Shown here: one piece after another, positions 1 to 5,675 of the stretch
How the letters are laid out: each line of letters starts with the position of its first letter
Numbering within the stretch: the first letter of the stretch is position 1
Source: Acidobacteriaceae bacterium
Lineage (GTDB): Bacteria; Acidobacteriota; Terriglobia; Terriglobales; Acidobacteriaceae
Reading direction: 5' to 3'
Length of the DNA stretch: 5,809 nt
NCBI GenBank assembly: GCA_003165455.1
Contig: PLUJ01000112.1
Span: 7,956 to 13,764, forward strand
Notes under the pieces: generated by a model
Databases searched by the model: none
Told to the model about the DNA's origin: nothing
Seen by the model: only the letters and a program-made list of their open reading frames with translations
Made by a program: the position numbers and the translations under genes

Positions 1-106
1 ACTCTACGTGGCCTCTCACGGCGACTCCCGGGTCAGGGCCAAAGCCCTTAAGGATAAAAGCCTTCGCGCGACCGACGCGATGCTTGCATCCGTACTCACC
101 GGCTAG
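1..106 (+). CDS. C-terminal end of an unrecognised protein (partial)
   Basis: The last 34 codons of a gene entering from the left are open in the frame beginning at base 2 and end at TAG 104-106. The tail ends ...ATDAMLASVLTG. Almost every codon ends in C or G, the pattern expected of a real gene in this genome; the other frames here are closed by stops or show no such bias. The fragment is rich in Lys, Arg and Ala and would be mostly helical. It has no motif I recognise, so I assign no function. It converges on the minus-strand tatA cassette. The call as coding rests on codon pattern alone. Confidence 0.55.
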   Translation, partial: LYVASHGDSRVRAKALKDKSLRATDAMLASVLTG

Positions 107-160
107 TGTGCGGGCTGTAGTTCCGTCGCGCATCTGCATGCGATCGCGTCCGAAACCCCG

Positions 161-181
161 CTTAGAGCAACCAGCTCTAAG
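161..181 (-). terminator. 8-bp perfect hairpin at the end of the tatA cassette
   Basis: CTTAGAGC (161-168) and GCTCTAAG (174-181) are exact reverse complements around a 5-nt loop. Read on the minus strand, the hairpin begins within the last codons of the 22-codon ORF, and that ORF's TAG stop (177-179) lies in its first arm. No U-run follows on either strand, so it is not a textbook intrinsic terminator. It could act as a 3'-end RNA stabiliser, a weak bidirectional terminator between the converging genes, or a protein-binding palindrome. The structure is certain from the sequence; the role is inferred. Confidence 0.45.
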
Positions 182-245
182 TCTCAGCCACCTCACCTGG
201 TCTTAGACTCCCACAACATTTACCACTACAATCTGAACTTGTCAT
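177..245 (-). CDS. 22-residue cysteine-containing micro-ORF downstream of tatA
   Basis: An ATG at 245-243 opens a 22-codon frame that stops at TAG 179-177. The peptide begins MTSS, contains the cluster DCSGKCCG (three Cys within six residues) and ends GEVAET. Initiation is well supported: AAGGAGGTG lies immediately upstream with a 7-nt gap, close to the ideal complement of the 16S rRNA 3' end. It lies 111 bp downstream of tatA on the same strand, so it could be the last cistron of the ferritin-like/tatA unit, and its stop is embedded in a hairpin. There is no membrane segment. CxxCC-type spacing could bind a metal or form disulfides, but no family is recognised. It may instead be a leader peptide or a chance ORF behind a chance SD. 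Confidence 0.4.
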   Translation of the reverse strand: MTSSDCSGKCCGSLRPGEVAET

Positions 246-252
246 TCGACCA

Positions 253-259
253 CCTCCTT
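253..259 (-). promoter_or_regulatory. Near-perfect Shine-Dalgarno for the micro-ORF
   Basis: On the minus strand this reads AAGGAGG, continuing as TGGTC, 7 nt before the ATG at 245. It matches the anti-Shine-Dalgarno complement over nine consecutive bases. It is the strongest ribosome binding site in the window and the main reason to take the tiny ORF seriously. Confidence 0.55.
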
Positions 260-356
260 CCCGGTGTAATCGCAGATTAAAACAAAATGAGCGGTCGCGT
301 CAAACCGAGCCCAAATCCGCCGAGATGAGCTGAAAACCCTGGCCAATCGGACGGGC

Positions 357-557
357 TCACGCCTTGTCCTGAAGAGTGTTTAGACTCGGCTCGGTTGTCA
401 CCGGAGTTTCCTCTTTGCCCTGCATCGCCGCTTTAAATCCGCGGATGCCTTCGCCCATCCCTTTCCCCAACTCGGGAAGCTTCTTAGGGCCAAAAATCAG
501 CAAAGCGATACCGGCGATGATCATCAGGTGCATCGGTTGAAACAAGCCTTCAAACAT
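357..557 (-). CDS. tatA: Sec-independent translocase subunit TatA
   Basis: This 66-residue protein is the small Tat component that oligomerises in the cytoplasmic membrane to let folded twin-arginine substrates cross. It shows the full TatA plan: a short N-terminus (MFEGLFQPMH), one membrane helix at about residues 9-22, the FGPKKLPELG hinge at 22-31, an amphipathic helix to about residue 46, and a polar tail ending in KA. The frame is open further upstream, but the start at ATG 557-555 is fixed by a strong SD (TAGGAGGA) and by homology to the family N-terminus. It lies 160 bp downstream of a gene for a protein with a Tat signal, on the same strand, so the two are probably co-transcribed. No tatC is in view. 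The FGP motif and the absence of a TatB-length tail favour TatA over TatB. Confidence 0.96.
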   Translation of the reverse strand: MFEGLFQPMHLMIIAGIALLIFGPKKLPELGKGMGEGIRGFKAAMQGKEETPVTTEPSLNTLQDKA

Positions 558-562
558 GGCGT

Positions 563-570
563 TCCTCCTA
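563..570 (-). promoter_or_regulatory. Shine-Dalgarno of tatA
   Basis: On the minus strand this reads TAGGAGGA, 5 nt before the ATG. It decides the start of tatA against the longer open frame that reaches back to base 749. Confidence 0.8.
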
Positions 571-717
571 TCGGAATGACGAAATATGAACTTTGAAATA
601 ACAAATCCTACGAGCAAGAATGGGCGCCGCGGACCCATGCATTGCCAACAGCGCCCTTCGCCGCGACCGGCGCGAAATGACCCTCCCCCGAGAGCTTCCA
701 CGCGGTTGCGCCAACTT

Positions 718-1860
718 CTAAAAGCCGCGCTTCGCCGCATCAGCAGCATCTGCCAGCTCGTTCAAGGTGCTGAAGAATTCCGCCGACTGGCCGATGAAGA
801 GTCCGCTGGCGGTTAAGGCTGCAACGGCGGCCTTGGCGCCAGCAAACTGATCGGTCAGCGGACGAATGATCGACACGTTCGGTAGACCAGGCTTGAATTC
901 CACCGGAACGGGGAATATCAAGCTGGGCTGAATCAGTGGATTCAGCGGGCTGAAAAAATTGGGAAATGTCAGACCGGACACGGGGTCCGAAAACGGAGCT
1001 ACCGGGGCCTGCACTCCGTTTCCGGAGAAATCAACCCATTCCAGGAAGTGAGCGATCTCGTCGCCGCCGATGCCCAGGGTGATTTCAAGCACTTCGGGAT
1101 GCGTGACTTTTTGGCTCATAGCTGCATAGAGACTCGATCCGCCTTGCTCGATCTGTCCGAAGTGGAAAGCGGCCACATTCGCAATCGCCTGAATGTGATC
1201 GTTGCCGGGAAAGTTGGAATTTTTCTCGCCTTTGTAGTCGGCATCGCTGCGGGGAATGGCGGTGACGTTATCGAGATTGATTGCCTGCGGGAAAGTTGCG
1301 CCGAGGTCGGGATTGGTGGCGCTGCGATAGCGTACGTACCAACTGGTATCGACATTGAGATTCATGAGGTTGGTAAGCCGCAACTTCCCAGTCGATCCTT
1401 TGGCAGTGCTTCCGGGGAGGGTCTCGAACTGCGTGAGATCGACCGTCGCGGCGCCCTTGGATGCGAGATACGCGTTCAGGAAGGTAGCGTGGCTGATCTC
1501 ATCCAGCGTGTTGCTGGCGATGTATTGCGGTCCATCGGAATCCAGATTTGATAGGGCTACCTGATAGGGGTTCAGCTTTTCATGGGGGTCGACTTCGATG
1601 GGAGGAAGTTTACCGATGCCACCCAGTTCCGCGTACTGCGTCCAGAGATCCGATTCGATCAATTCGGCTGCCGCAAGGAACCGAAGAATCGCGGTGTCTC
1701 CTTTGGTAATGGTCGAATCGTTCGTGGCCTGAGCGAATGCAGGCAGGCCGCTGCCCAGGATGCCAGTTCCGACAGTAGCCGCCGCTCCGGCGATCATGCT
1801 GCTCTTTAGAAATGAGCGGCGGTTCGCAGTGTGCTCCAGAATTTCCGTTAATTGCTTCAT
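718..1860 (-). CDS. Tat-exported ferritin-like (diiron fold) protein
   Basis: This 380-residue protein has a twin-arginine signal: N-R-R-S-F-L-K at residues 13-19, a hydrophobic stretch to about 40, and a likely cut after AFA at 41-43. The mature part looks like a four-helix ferritin-like bundle (ferritin-like/desiccation-related type). E66 or E69 lies in AAELIES, DEISH at 120-124, E238 in FGQIEQG and DEIAH at 267-271. The two ExxH pairs plus two Glu make a complete diiron ligand set. About 75 polar residues (140-215) separate helices two and three, and a Pro/Phe-rich segment (285-330) precedes a final helix. I start at ATG 1860-1858, behind GAGAGGA and just before the Tat signal; the frame is open a further 96 codons upstream without signal-like features. 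tatA follows on the same strand. The likely place of action is the periplasm; iron storage, oxidase activity or stress protection cannot be told apart here. Confidence 0.88.
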   Translation of the reverse strand: MKQLTEILEHTANRRSFLKSSMIAGAAATVGTGILGSGLPAFAQATNDSTITKGDTAILRFLAAAELIESDLWTQYAELGGIGKLPPIEVDPHEKLNPYQVALSNLDSDGPQYIASNTLDEISHATFLNAYLASKGAATVDLTQFETLPGSTAKGSTGKLRLTNLMNLNVDTSWYVRYRSATNPDLGATFPQAINLDNVTAIPRSDADYKGEKNSNFPGNDHIQAIANVAAFHFGQIEQGGSSLYAAMSQKVTHPEVLEITLGIGGDEIAHFLEWVDFSGNGVQAPVAPFSDPVSGLTFPNFFSPLNPLIQPSLIFPVPVEFKPGLPNVSIIRPLTDQFAGAKAAVAALTASGLFIGQSAEFFSTLNELADAADAAKRGF

Positions 1861-2286
1861 CGTGTCCTCTCTTGAATCTTCGGTCTTCACCGCGTTCTTA
1901 TTGCCTGTATCGCGATGTAAAAGAAGAGTAGCCATGAGCGCTCGAAGCCTTGTCATGCGTTCGTCAAACATTTGTATCTTCTTGGAGAAGTTGTCTGTGG
2001 CGATATCAGAAAGTGCGGGAGCTGGGGAAATGAAAGCGGTTGACTGAAGTGCTCGTGCGATTGTCGCGAGAGCGAGGCGGAGGCTGCCGAATTTCCACGT
2101 TATAATTAGCCCGACAACCGTTACTGAAAATTGCGCGCCCACTTGCAACCCGACTGTGTGCTTTCAGGTTCTTATTTTGATGATCGTGACGGTGCCGTAA
2201 AGCGTTTCGCGGGAAACCTTTTGAGTTTGATTTCCGCGTCGTGCGGCTTCTCTACATCGCTGTGCTTGAAAGGAAAAAGAGGAAAA
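1861..2286. other. Divergent gene-free region between the ferritin-like and beta-barrel genes
   Basis: These 426 bp hold the start signals of two divergent genes. Open frames cross it on both strands, including the in-frame extension of the ferritin-like gene, but none has a ribosome site with a recognisable product. A TATAAT lies at 2101-2106 on the plus strand. I could not pick a convincing promoter for the minus-strand gene. No tRNA, repeat array or strong hairpin was seen. Confidence 0.5.
2101..2106 (+). promoter_or_regulatory. Candidate -10 hexamer for the beta-barrel gene
   Basis: An exact TATAAT lies in an AT-rich patch between GC-rich flanks. No good -35 sits 16-18 bp upstream (the sequence there is around CGGAGG), and there is no TG extension, so it would be an activator-dependent or atypical promoter. 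Transcription from here would give a leader of about 175 nt before the start codon at 2287. Confidence 0.3.
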
Positions 2287-2976
2287 ATGAGTCGATCTGC
2301 TGTTGTGATGGCGTTAGTGGTCCTGAGCGCATCGTTTTTGTTTGCTCAAGACGCAACGCCCAAGGTGCAGGTTTTTGGGGGATACTCCCTATTTCACGCG
2401 GATAGCGGCGGACTCACAACCACGACGCTGTACAACGCCCTGCATGAGCCGAACGAGCCATTCGATATAGCGTCCAACTTCATGGGTTGGAACGCCGAGG
2501 CGCAGTACAACGTGAATCCCTGGTTCGGAGTTGCGGCGGACTTCGGCGGCCGTTACGGCGCGCCCTTGACGCAAGGGAGATTCAGCAAACTATCCGGCCT
2601 TCCCAACGGCAACGGCTATACATTGATGGTTGGGCCGGTTGTCACGTACAGGAATAAGTCCAGACTCACGCCTTTTATTCACGTTCTCTTTGGTTTTGAC
2701 CGGTTGAGCATAAGCGCAAGCACGATCTCCGGTTTATCGACTCCGTTGTCTTCCACCGCCACGACCTTTGATGATGCTGCACTGGCGCTGGGGGGTGGGT
2801 TGGACCTGAGAGTGTTCCGGCGTTTTTCGCTTCGCCTGGCGCAACTGGACTATCTTGAGACCACTCACAACCTGGATCATTTCTACGGGCAGGCATTTCC
2901 CACGGGAGCGTTCAACAATCTCGAAACTCATGAACGGAATCTGAGGGTCTCAAGCGGTATCGTTATACGGTTCTGA
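2287..2976 (+). CDS. Small outer-membrane beta-barrel protein
   Basis: This 229-residue protein has a Sec signal peptide (MSRSAVVMALVVLSASFLFA, cut before Q21). The mature part begins KVQVFGGYSLFHAD, the usual first strand of OmpA-like/OMP_b-brl barrels. Alternating aromatic and hydrophobic strands follow: NAEAQYNVNPWFGVAADFGGRY near 69-90, YTLMVGPVVTYR near 111-122, TPFIHVLFGFDRL near 128-140, ALALGGGLDLRV near 165-176 and a final SGIVIRF. The terminal Phe and alternating last strand form the C-terminal recognition signal for BAM. The count suggests about eight strands. I start at ATG 2287, behind AGAGG, because the signal peptide begins there; an open extension to 2131 has no such features. 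It stands alone between divergent and convergent neighbours. Its ligand or role is unknown; structural porin, adhesin or envelope-stress protein are all possible. Confidence 0.85.
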   Translation: MSRSAVVMALVVLSASFLFAQDATPKVQVFGGYSLFHADSGGLTTTTLYNALHEPNEPFDIASNFMGWNAEAQYNVNPWFGVAADFGGRYGAPLTQGRFSKLSGLPNGNGYTLMVGPVVTYRNKSRLTPFIHVLFGFDRLSISASTISGLSTPLSSTATTFDDAALALGGGLDLRVFRRFSLRLAQLDYLETTHNLDHFYGQAFPTGAFNNLETHERNLRVSSGIVIRF

Positions 2977-2991
2977 GCATATTCAGAATCG
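2968..2991 (+). terminator. Hairpin overlapping the stop codon of the beta-barrel gene
   Basis: CGGTTCTGA (2968-2976) pairs with TCAGAATCG (2983-2991) over nine positions with one G-U pair, around a 6-nt loop; the TGA stop is inside the left arm. No U-run follows, so termination by itself is unlikely to be efficient. It may protect the 3' end or work with Rho. Confidence 0.35.
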
Positions 2992-3122
2992 GCCAAATAC
3001 CTTCCCTACCTGCACCGCCCTTACGCTGCACCGCTTCGTTTCGCAAACCTCTCGTACATGACCCCCTGTCATCTGGGAACGCACCAAGGGCTCTCTAGAC
3101 TGGAGATTCCCCCTCAGTGAGC

Positions 3123-3150
3123 CGATCTTTCCCCAGATCGTCGGAATTTT
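3123..3150 (+). terminator. Possible intrinsic terminator in the convergent spacer
   Basis: CGATCT (3123-3128) and AGATCG (3135-3140) form a perfect 6-bp stem with a 6-nt loop, followed after six bases by TTTT (3147-3150). That orientation suits plus-strand transcripts from the beta-barrel gene, about 150 bp past its stop. The stem is short and the T-run is displaced, so the call is weak. The rest of the 202-bp spacer (2977-3178) shows no gene. Confidence 0.3.
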
Positions 3151-3178
3151 ATCTGTAGGCGTGTAAACAGCTGAGCCC

Positions 3179-3862
3179 TCAAGACTTCCATCGGAAGGCT
3201 TCGGCCTGTGGAATACCGATGTTGGCGAGCACGCGGTAGGCGAACTCGCGAGCCATGTCATCTAAGCTTGCCGGCCCGTAGTAGAAGGCTGGGATGAGAG
3301 GAAAGATGGTGGCTCCGGCATCGGCGGCCCGGTACATGTTGCGGACGTGGATCTTGTTGAGGGGAGTTTCGCGGACACAGAGGACCAGCGGACGTTTTTC
3401 CTTCAGGCAGACATCCGCTGCGCGTTCGATGAGGCACGACGCCGCGCCGCTCGCGATTCGTGCCAGAGTGCCGACGCTGCAAGGTAGCACGATCATGGCA
3501 TCGGCGAGATAAGAACCGCTGGCGACGTTGGCGCCGATATCGGCGTTTGATTGCTCTTTAATTTTCGATGCGATTTTCGACGCCGTGATTCTTGGCGTAC
3601 GGGAAGAATGGGAAGCTTTGCTTCGCGGAAATTTGTTTTTCGAAGCGAGGTTTTCGAGAGCGACAAGCTGCTGAACGAGATTTGCGCGTCCGGTGATATT
3701 GAGTTCTTCAGCCATGACGCGTAACGCGGAATCGGAGGCGATGAAGTTGACGGTTCGAACGCGCGGATCGCAATCAAGTGTCAGCAAAAGATATCGCAGA
3801 AAAAGGGCTCCGCTGGCGCCTGTGGTTGCGACCGTCAGATTTTCAGGAGCGTGAATGGGCAA
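3179..3862 (-). CDS. ubiX: Flavin prenyltransferase UbiX, with an inserted basic loop
   Basis: UbiX joins dimethylallyl phosphate to FMN, making the prenylated FMN used by UbiD-type decarboxylases, for example in quinone synthesis. From the TTG at 3862 it is 227 residues. The family signature is complete: LTVATTGASGA near 9-19 (flavin phosphate loop), ASGS at 114-117, LPCSVGTLA at 126-134, ERAADVCLKEKRPLVLC then RETPL at 146-168, and PAFY at 191-194. About 30 extra residues at 73-104, Lys/Ser-rich with ASK repeats, sit before the conserved DIGANVASGS; without them the length is about 190, as usual. GGAGA lies 5 nt before this TTG. The alternative TTG at 3931 adds 23 non-conserved residues and lacks a ribosome site. 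No ATG or GTG is available. No ubiD partner is in view. The gene is divergent from the ChaN-like gene, and its 3' end faces the beta-barrel gene. Confidence 0.93.
   Translation of the reverse strand: MPIHAPENLTVATTGASGALFLRYLLLTLDCDPRVRTVNFIASDSALRVMAEELNITGRANLVQQLVALENLASKNKFPRSKASHSSRTPRITASKIASKIKEQSNADIGANVASGSYLADAMIVLPCSVGTLARIASGAASCLIERAADVCLKEKRPLVLCVRETPLNKIHVRNMYRAADAGATIFPLIPAFYYGPASLDDMAREFAYRVLANIGIPQAEAFRWKS
3561..3584 (-). repeat. Tandem 12-bp repeat within ubiX
   Basis: ATTTTCGATGCG (3561-3572) is followed directly by ATTTTCGACGCC (3573-3584), with 10 of 12 bases the same. On the minus strand it encodes ASKIASKI inside the extra loop of UbiX. A further TTTTTCGAAGCG at 3636-3647 encodes another ASK. 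The repeats suggest the loop grew by in-frame slippage or duplication. Confidence 0.6.
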
Positions 3863-3981
3863 GGCGTCTCCGGCGAGGCGATCAGAAGCCCCGAACCTTC
3901 GAGCATAGGCAGTTGCAGAAGTGGAAGTCAAGGTAAGCGGAAGTTTAGGGGATGGGCAGGAGCTCCAGCTAGAAGTTGATC

Positions 3982-5562
3982 ATGGCGTCGACATCCAATT
4001 TGCGATTCCGGCGAAGTGTGGCGCAACTTCAGGCGTTAGTCGGAGTGGAGCGCGAAATCCGTGCCCAGGATTCGCAGAGCCGCCGGAAGTATGTGCGGGA
4101 GTTCACAAGGTCGTTTCGCACGTATCAAGCCATTCTGAATCATCAGGAGTTTCACCACGCCTTGCGTGCGGCCGATGTTGTCCTGGTGGGTGATTATCAC
4201 GCGTTGGCTGCTTCGCAGCGCTTTGCCGCGGGATTGGTGGAGCAACGTTCGCTGGCCGGGGATCGCGCGGTTGTGCTGGGCGTGGAAACGATTTTTGCGC
4301 GCGATCAGCATGTGCTCGATGAATGGTGGAGGCGTGAGATCGACGATGGGGAGCTACGACAGCGTATCCGCTTTGATTTGGACTGGGGATATGATTGGGC
4401 GCCATTTTACGAGTTGTTGGTCGCGGCGCGGGATCATGGTGAGGCGATCTACGGTTTGGATTGCATGCCGCGCGAGAATCTGCGAAAAATCGCAGCGCGT
4501 GATCGCCACGCCGCGGCGAAGATTGCGGAAATCCGCGACCGGCATCCCGAAGCTGTAGTGTTTGCGCTGTTCGGGGAGTCTCATCTTGCTCCGAATCACC
4601 TTCCCCGAGAACTGCGGAAGCTGATGCCGGAAGCCAAAATTCTGACGGTGCTTCAAAATGTCGATCCGCTTTACTGGCGAGCGGCCGGAGAGAGCGCCGA
4701 TCAGGTTGAAGCGGTGCTCGTAAGCGACAATGTATTGTGCGTATTCAACGCCACTCCTCTCGAAAAATATGAGAGCTACCGGCTCTTTCTCGATCAATGG
4801 AGCCGCTGTGACAGCGGACCGGACTTTGCCCCCACGGTCTACAACTTGGTGGACAGTCTGGCAGGCTTTCTTGAGATCAACCGTTATTCTCCGCACAACA
4901 GTACGCAGCCGAAATTTCTGGTCGACATGCTGCCTGAAGTTCACGGTCATGCTTCCGACGTCATGCAGCGGCTACTCTCGCGGAAGGGAATTGGTTCGGA
5001 ACAGCTGGAACCCATGCTGACCAGGGTTCAGGAGCGCGGTAGCGCGTACTTTCCCGAAGTCAACGCATTCTATATGCGAGAGTTCCAGTTGGTGCACGCC
5101 GCGGAAGATGCTGCGCGATTTCTACACCACGCCTGCCGCGGTTTGCCCCATCGCTTAAATGGCCATGTAGAAAGCGGCACGGTAAAAGAGGAAAGAACCG
5201 TTGATGTTTTTTACAGGCGGATCGTTGAACACTTTTTGGCTGACTTTGGCTCGCGGGTGCTCTACCCTTCGAGATCCGCGCCCGTTGGGAATGGTCCACT
5301 ATCGAGAGCGGCATTCGATAAGTATGCGCAGGCAGCCGTTCACGGCGATGTGAAAAAGTTTGACTCGAGTGCTTTGGAGTTAGGGTATCGCCTTGGCAGC
5401 TTGCTCTATGCCGCGTACCTTGAGGGAACAATAAAACCTGCGGCATTAAGACGGCTGTTCCTGGCGCACCTGGACAAGCCAGAATCGGGCCGTGCAATCT
5501 GCAACTCTGTAATCGCGAAACTACGACACACATCCAATCGCACGGAGCGTGGGAGTCATTAA
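3982..5562 (+). CDS. ChaN-like (haem-binding uptake/TIKI superfamily) protein with long C-terminal extension
   Basis: This 526-residue protein resembles the ChaN/PF04187 family, whose Campylobacter member binds haem pairs and is linked to iron uptake. The superfamily's paired motifs are present: VLVGDYH at 67-73, VLGVETI at 98-104 with E102, and FGESHLAPNHLP at 197-208. These G-[DE]-x-H motifs also mark EreA/TIKI-type hydrolases. Classical ChaN is a lipoprotein of roughly half this length; here the N-terminus is charged, with no signal peptide or lipobox, so it is probably cytoplasmic. Residues from about 230 to 526 form an additional, mostly helical half with many His, Arg and Tyr that I do not recognise. 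I start at ATG 3982, with weak AGAAG six bases upstream; a TTG two codons earlier (3976) with AGGAG 13 nt upstream is the alternative. It is divergent from ubiX, and larB follows 113 bp later. Haem binding is inferred from family only. Confidence 0.75.
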   Translation: MASTSNLRFRRSVAQLQALVGVEREIRAQDSQSRRKYVREFTRSFRTYQAILNHQEFHHALRAADVVLVGDYHALAASQRFAAGLVEQRSLAGDRAVVLGVETIFARDQHVLDEWWRREIDDGELRQRIRFDLDWGYDWAPFYELLVAARDHGEAIYGLDCMPRENLRKIAARDRHAAAKIAEIRDRHPEAVVFALFGESHLAPNHLPRELRKLMPEAKILTVLQNVDPLYWRAAGESADQVEAVLVSDNVLCVFNATPLEKYESYRLFLDQWSRCDSGPDFAPTVYNLVDSLAGFLEINRYSPHNSTQPKFLVDMLPEVHGHASDVMQRLLSRKGIGSEQLEPMLTRVQERGSAYFPEVNAFYMREFQLVHAAEDAARFLHHACRGLPHRLNGHVESGTVKEERTVDVFYRRIVEHFLADFGSRVLYPSRSAPVGNGPLSRAAFDKYAQAAVHGDVKKFDSSALELGYRLGSLLYAAYLEGTIKPAALRRLFLAHLDKPESGRAICNSVIAKLRHTSNRTERGSH

Positions 5563-5593
5563 GTGAAAATCGCCATGGGTCTGTTCGTGACAA

Positions 5594-5621
5594 GAATTTA
5601 GAATCATGAATCTAGAAGCAA
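5594..5621. repeat. Four tandem 7-bp GAA-repeats forming an imperfect palindrome upstream of larB
   Basis: GAATTTA, GAATCAT, GAATCTA and GAAGCAA follow each other without gaps at 5594, 5601, 5608 and 5615. Within them, TAGA-A-TCATGA-A-TCTA (5599-5614) is a palindrome apart from one symmetric A-A mismatch. The array lies 32 bp after the ChaN-like stop and ends 54 bp before the larB start. Direct repeats overlapping a palindrome suggest an operator, but the 7-bp pitch does not match one helical turn and no regulator is known. Confidence 0.45.
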
Positions 5622-5675
5622 CGACGAAGTGCTAAGCTAGACAACGCGCCACCGACCCTTGGCAACCGACTGACC

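Noticed and set aside
246..262. Plus-strand CACCTCCTT resembling the 3' end of 16S rRNA
   Set aside because: No rRNA-like sequence precedes it; the match is the reverse complement of the Shine-Dalgarno of the micro-ORF.
659..672. CGCCG-CGAC-CGGCG hairpin between the ferritin-like gene and tatA
   Set aside because: Only a 5-bp stem in GC-rich DNA without a T-run; too weak to call a terminator separating the two genes.
1048..1551. 167-codon plus-strand open frame inside the ferritin-like gene
   Set aside because: Antisense shadow of a gene with a Tat signal and complete ligand motifs.
1861..2148. In-frame 96-codon extension of the ferritin-like gene upstream of its Tat signal
   Set aside because: It would bury the twin-arginine signal inside the protein, and a good SD-ATG lies exactly before the signal; the open frame is likely chance.
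2983..3261. 92-codon minus-strand open frame through the convergent spacer
   Set aside because: It overlaps the end of ubiX in another frame, has no ribosome site and no recognisable protein features.
3959..3966. GGAGCTCC palindrome upstream of the ChaN-like gene
   Set aside because: An 8-bp palindrome is expected by chance at this length, and part of it is probably just a ribosome-site-like purine run.
4354..4950. 198-codon minus-strand open frame inside the ChaN-like gene
   Set aside because: It is the antisense shadow of a well-supported coding frame with conserved motifs; there are no independent signals.
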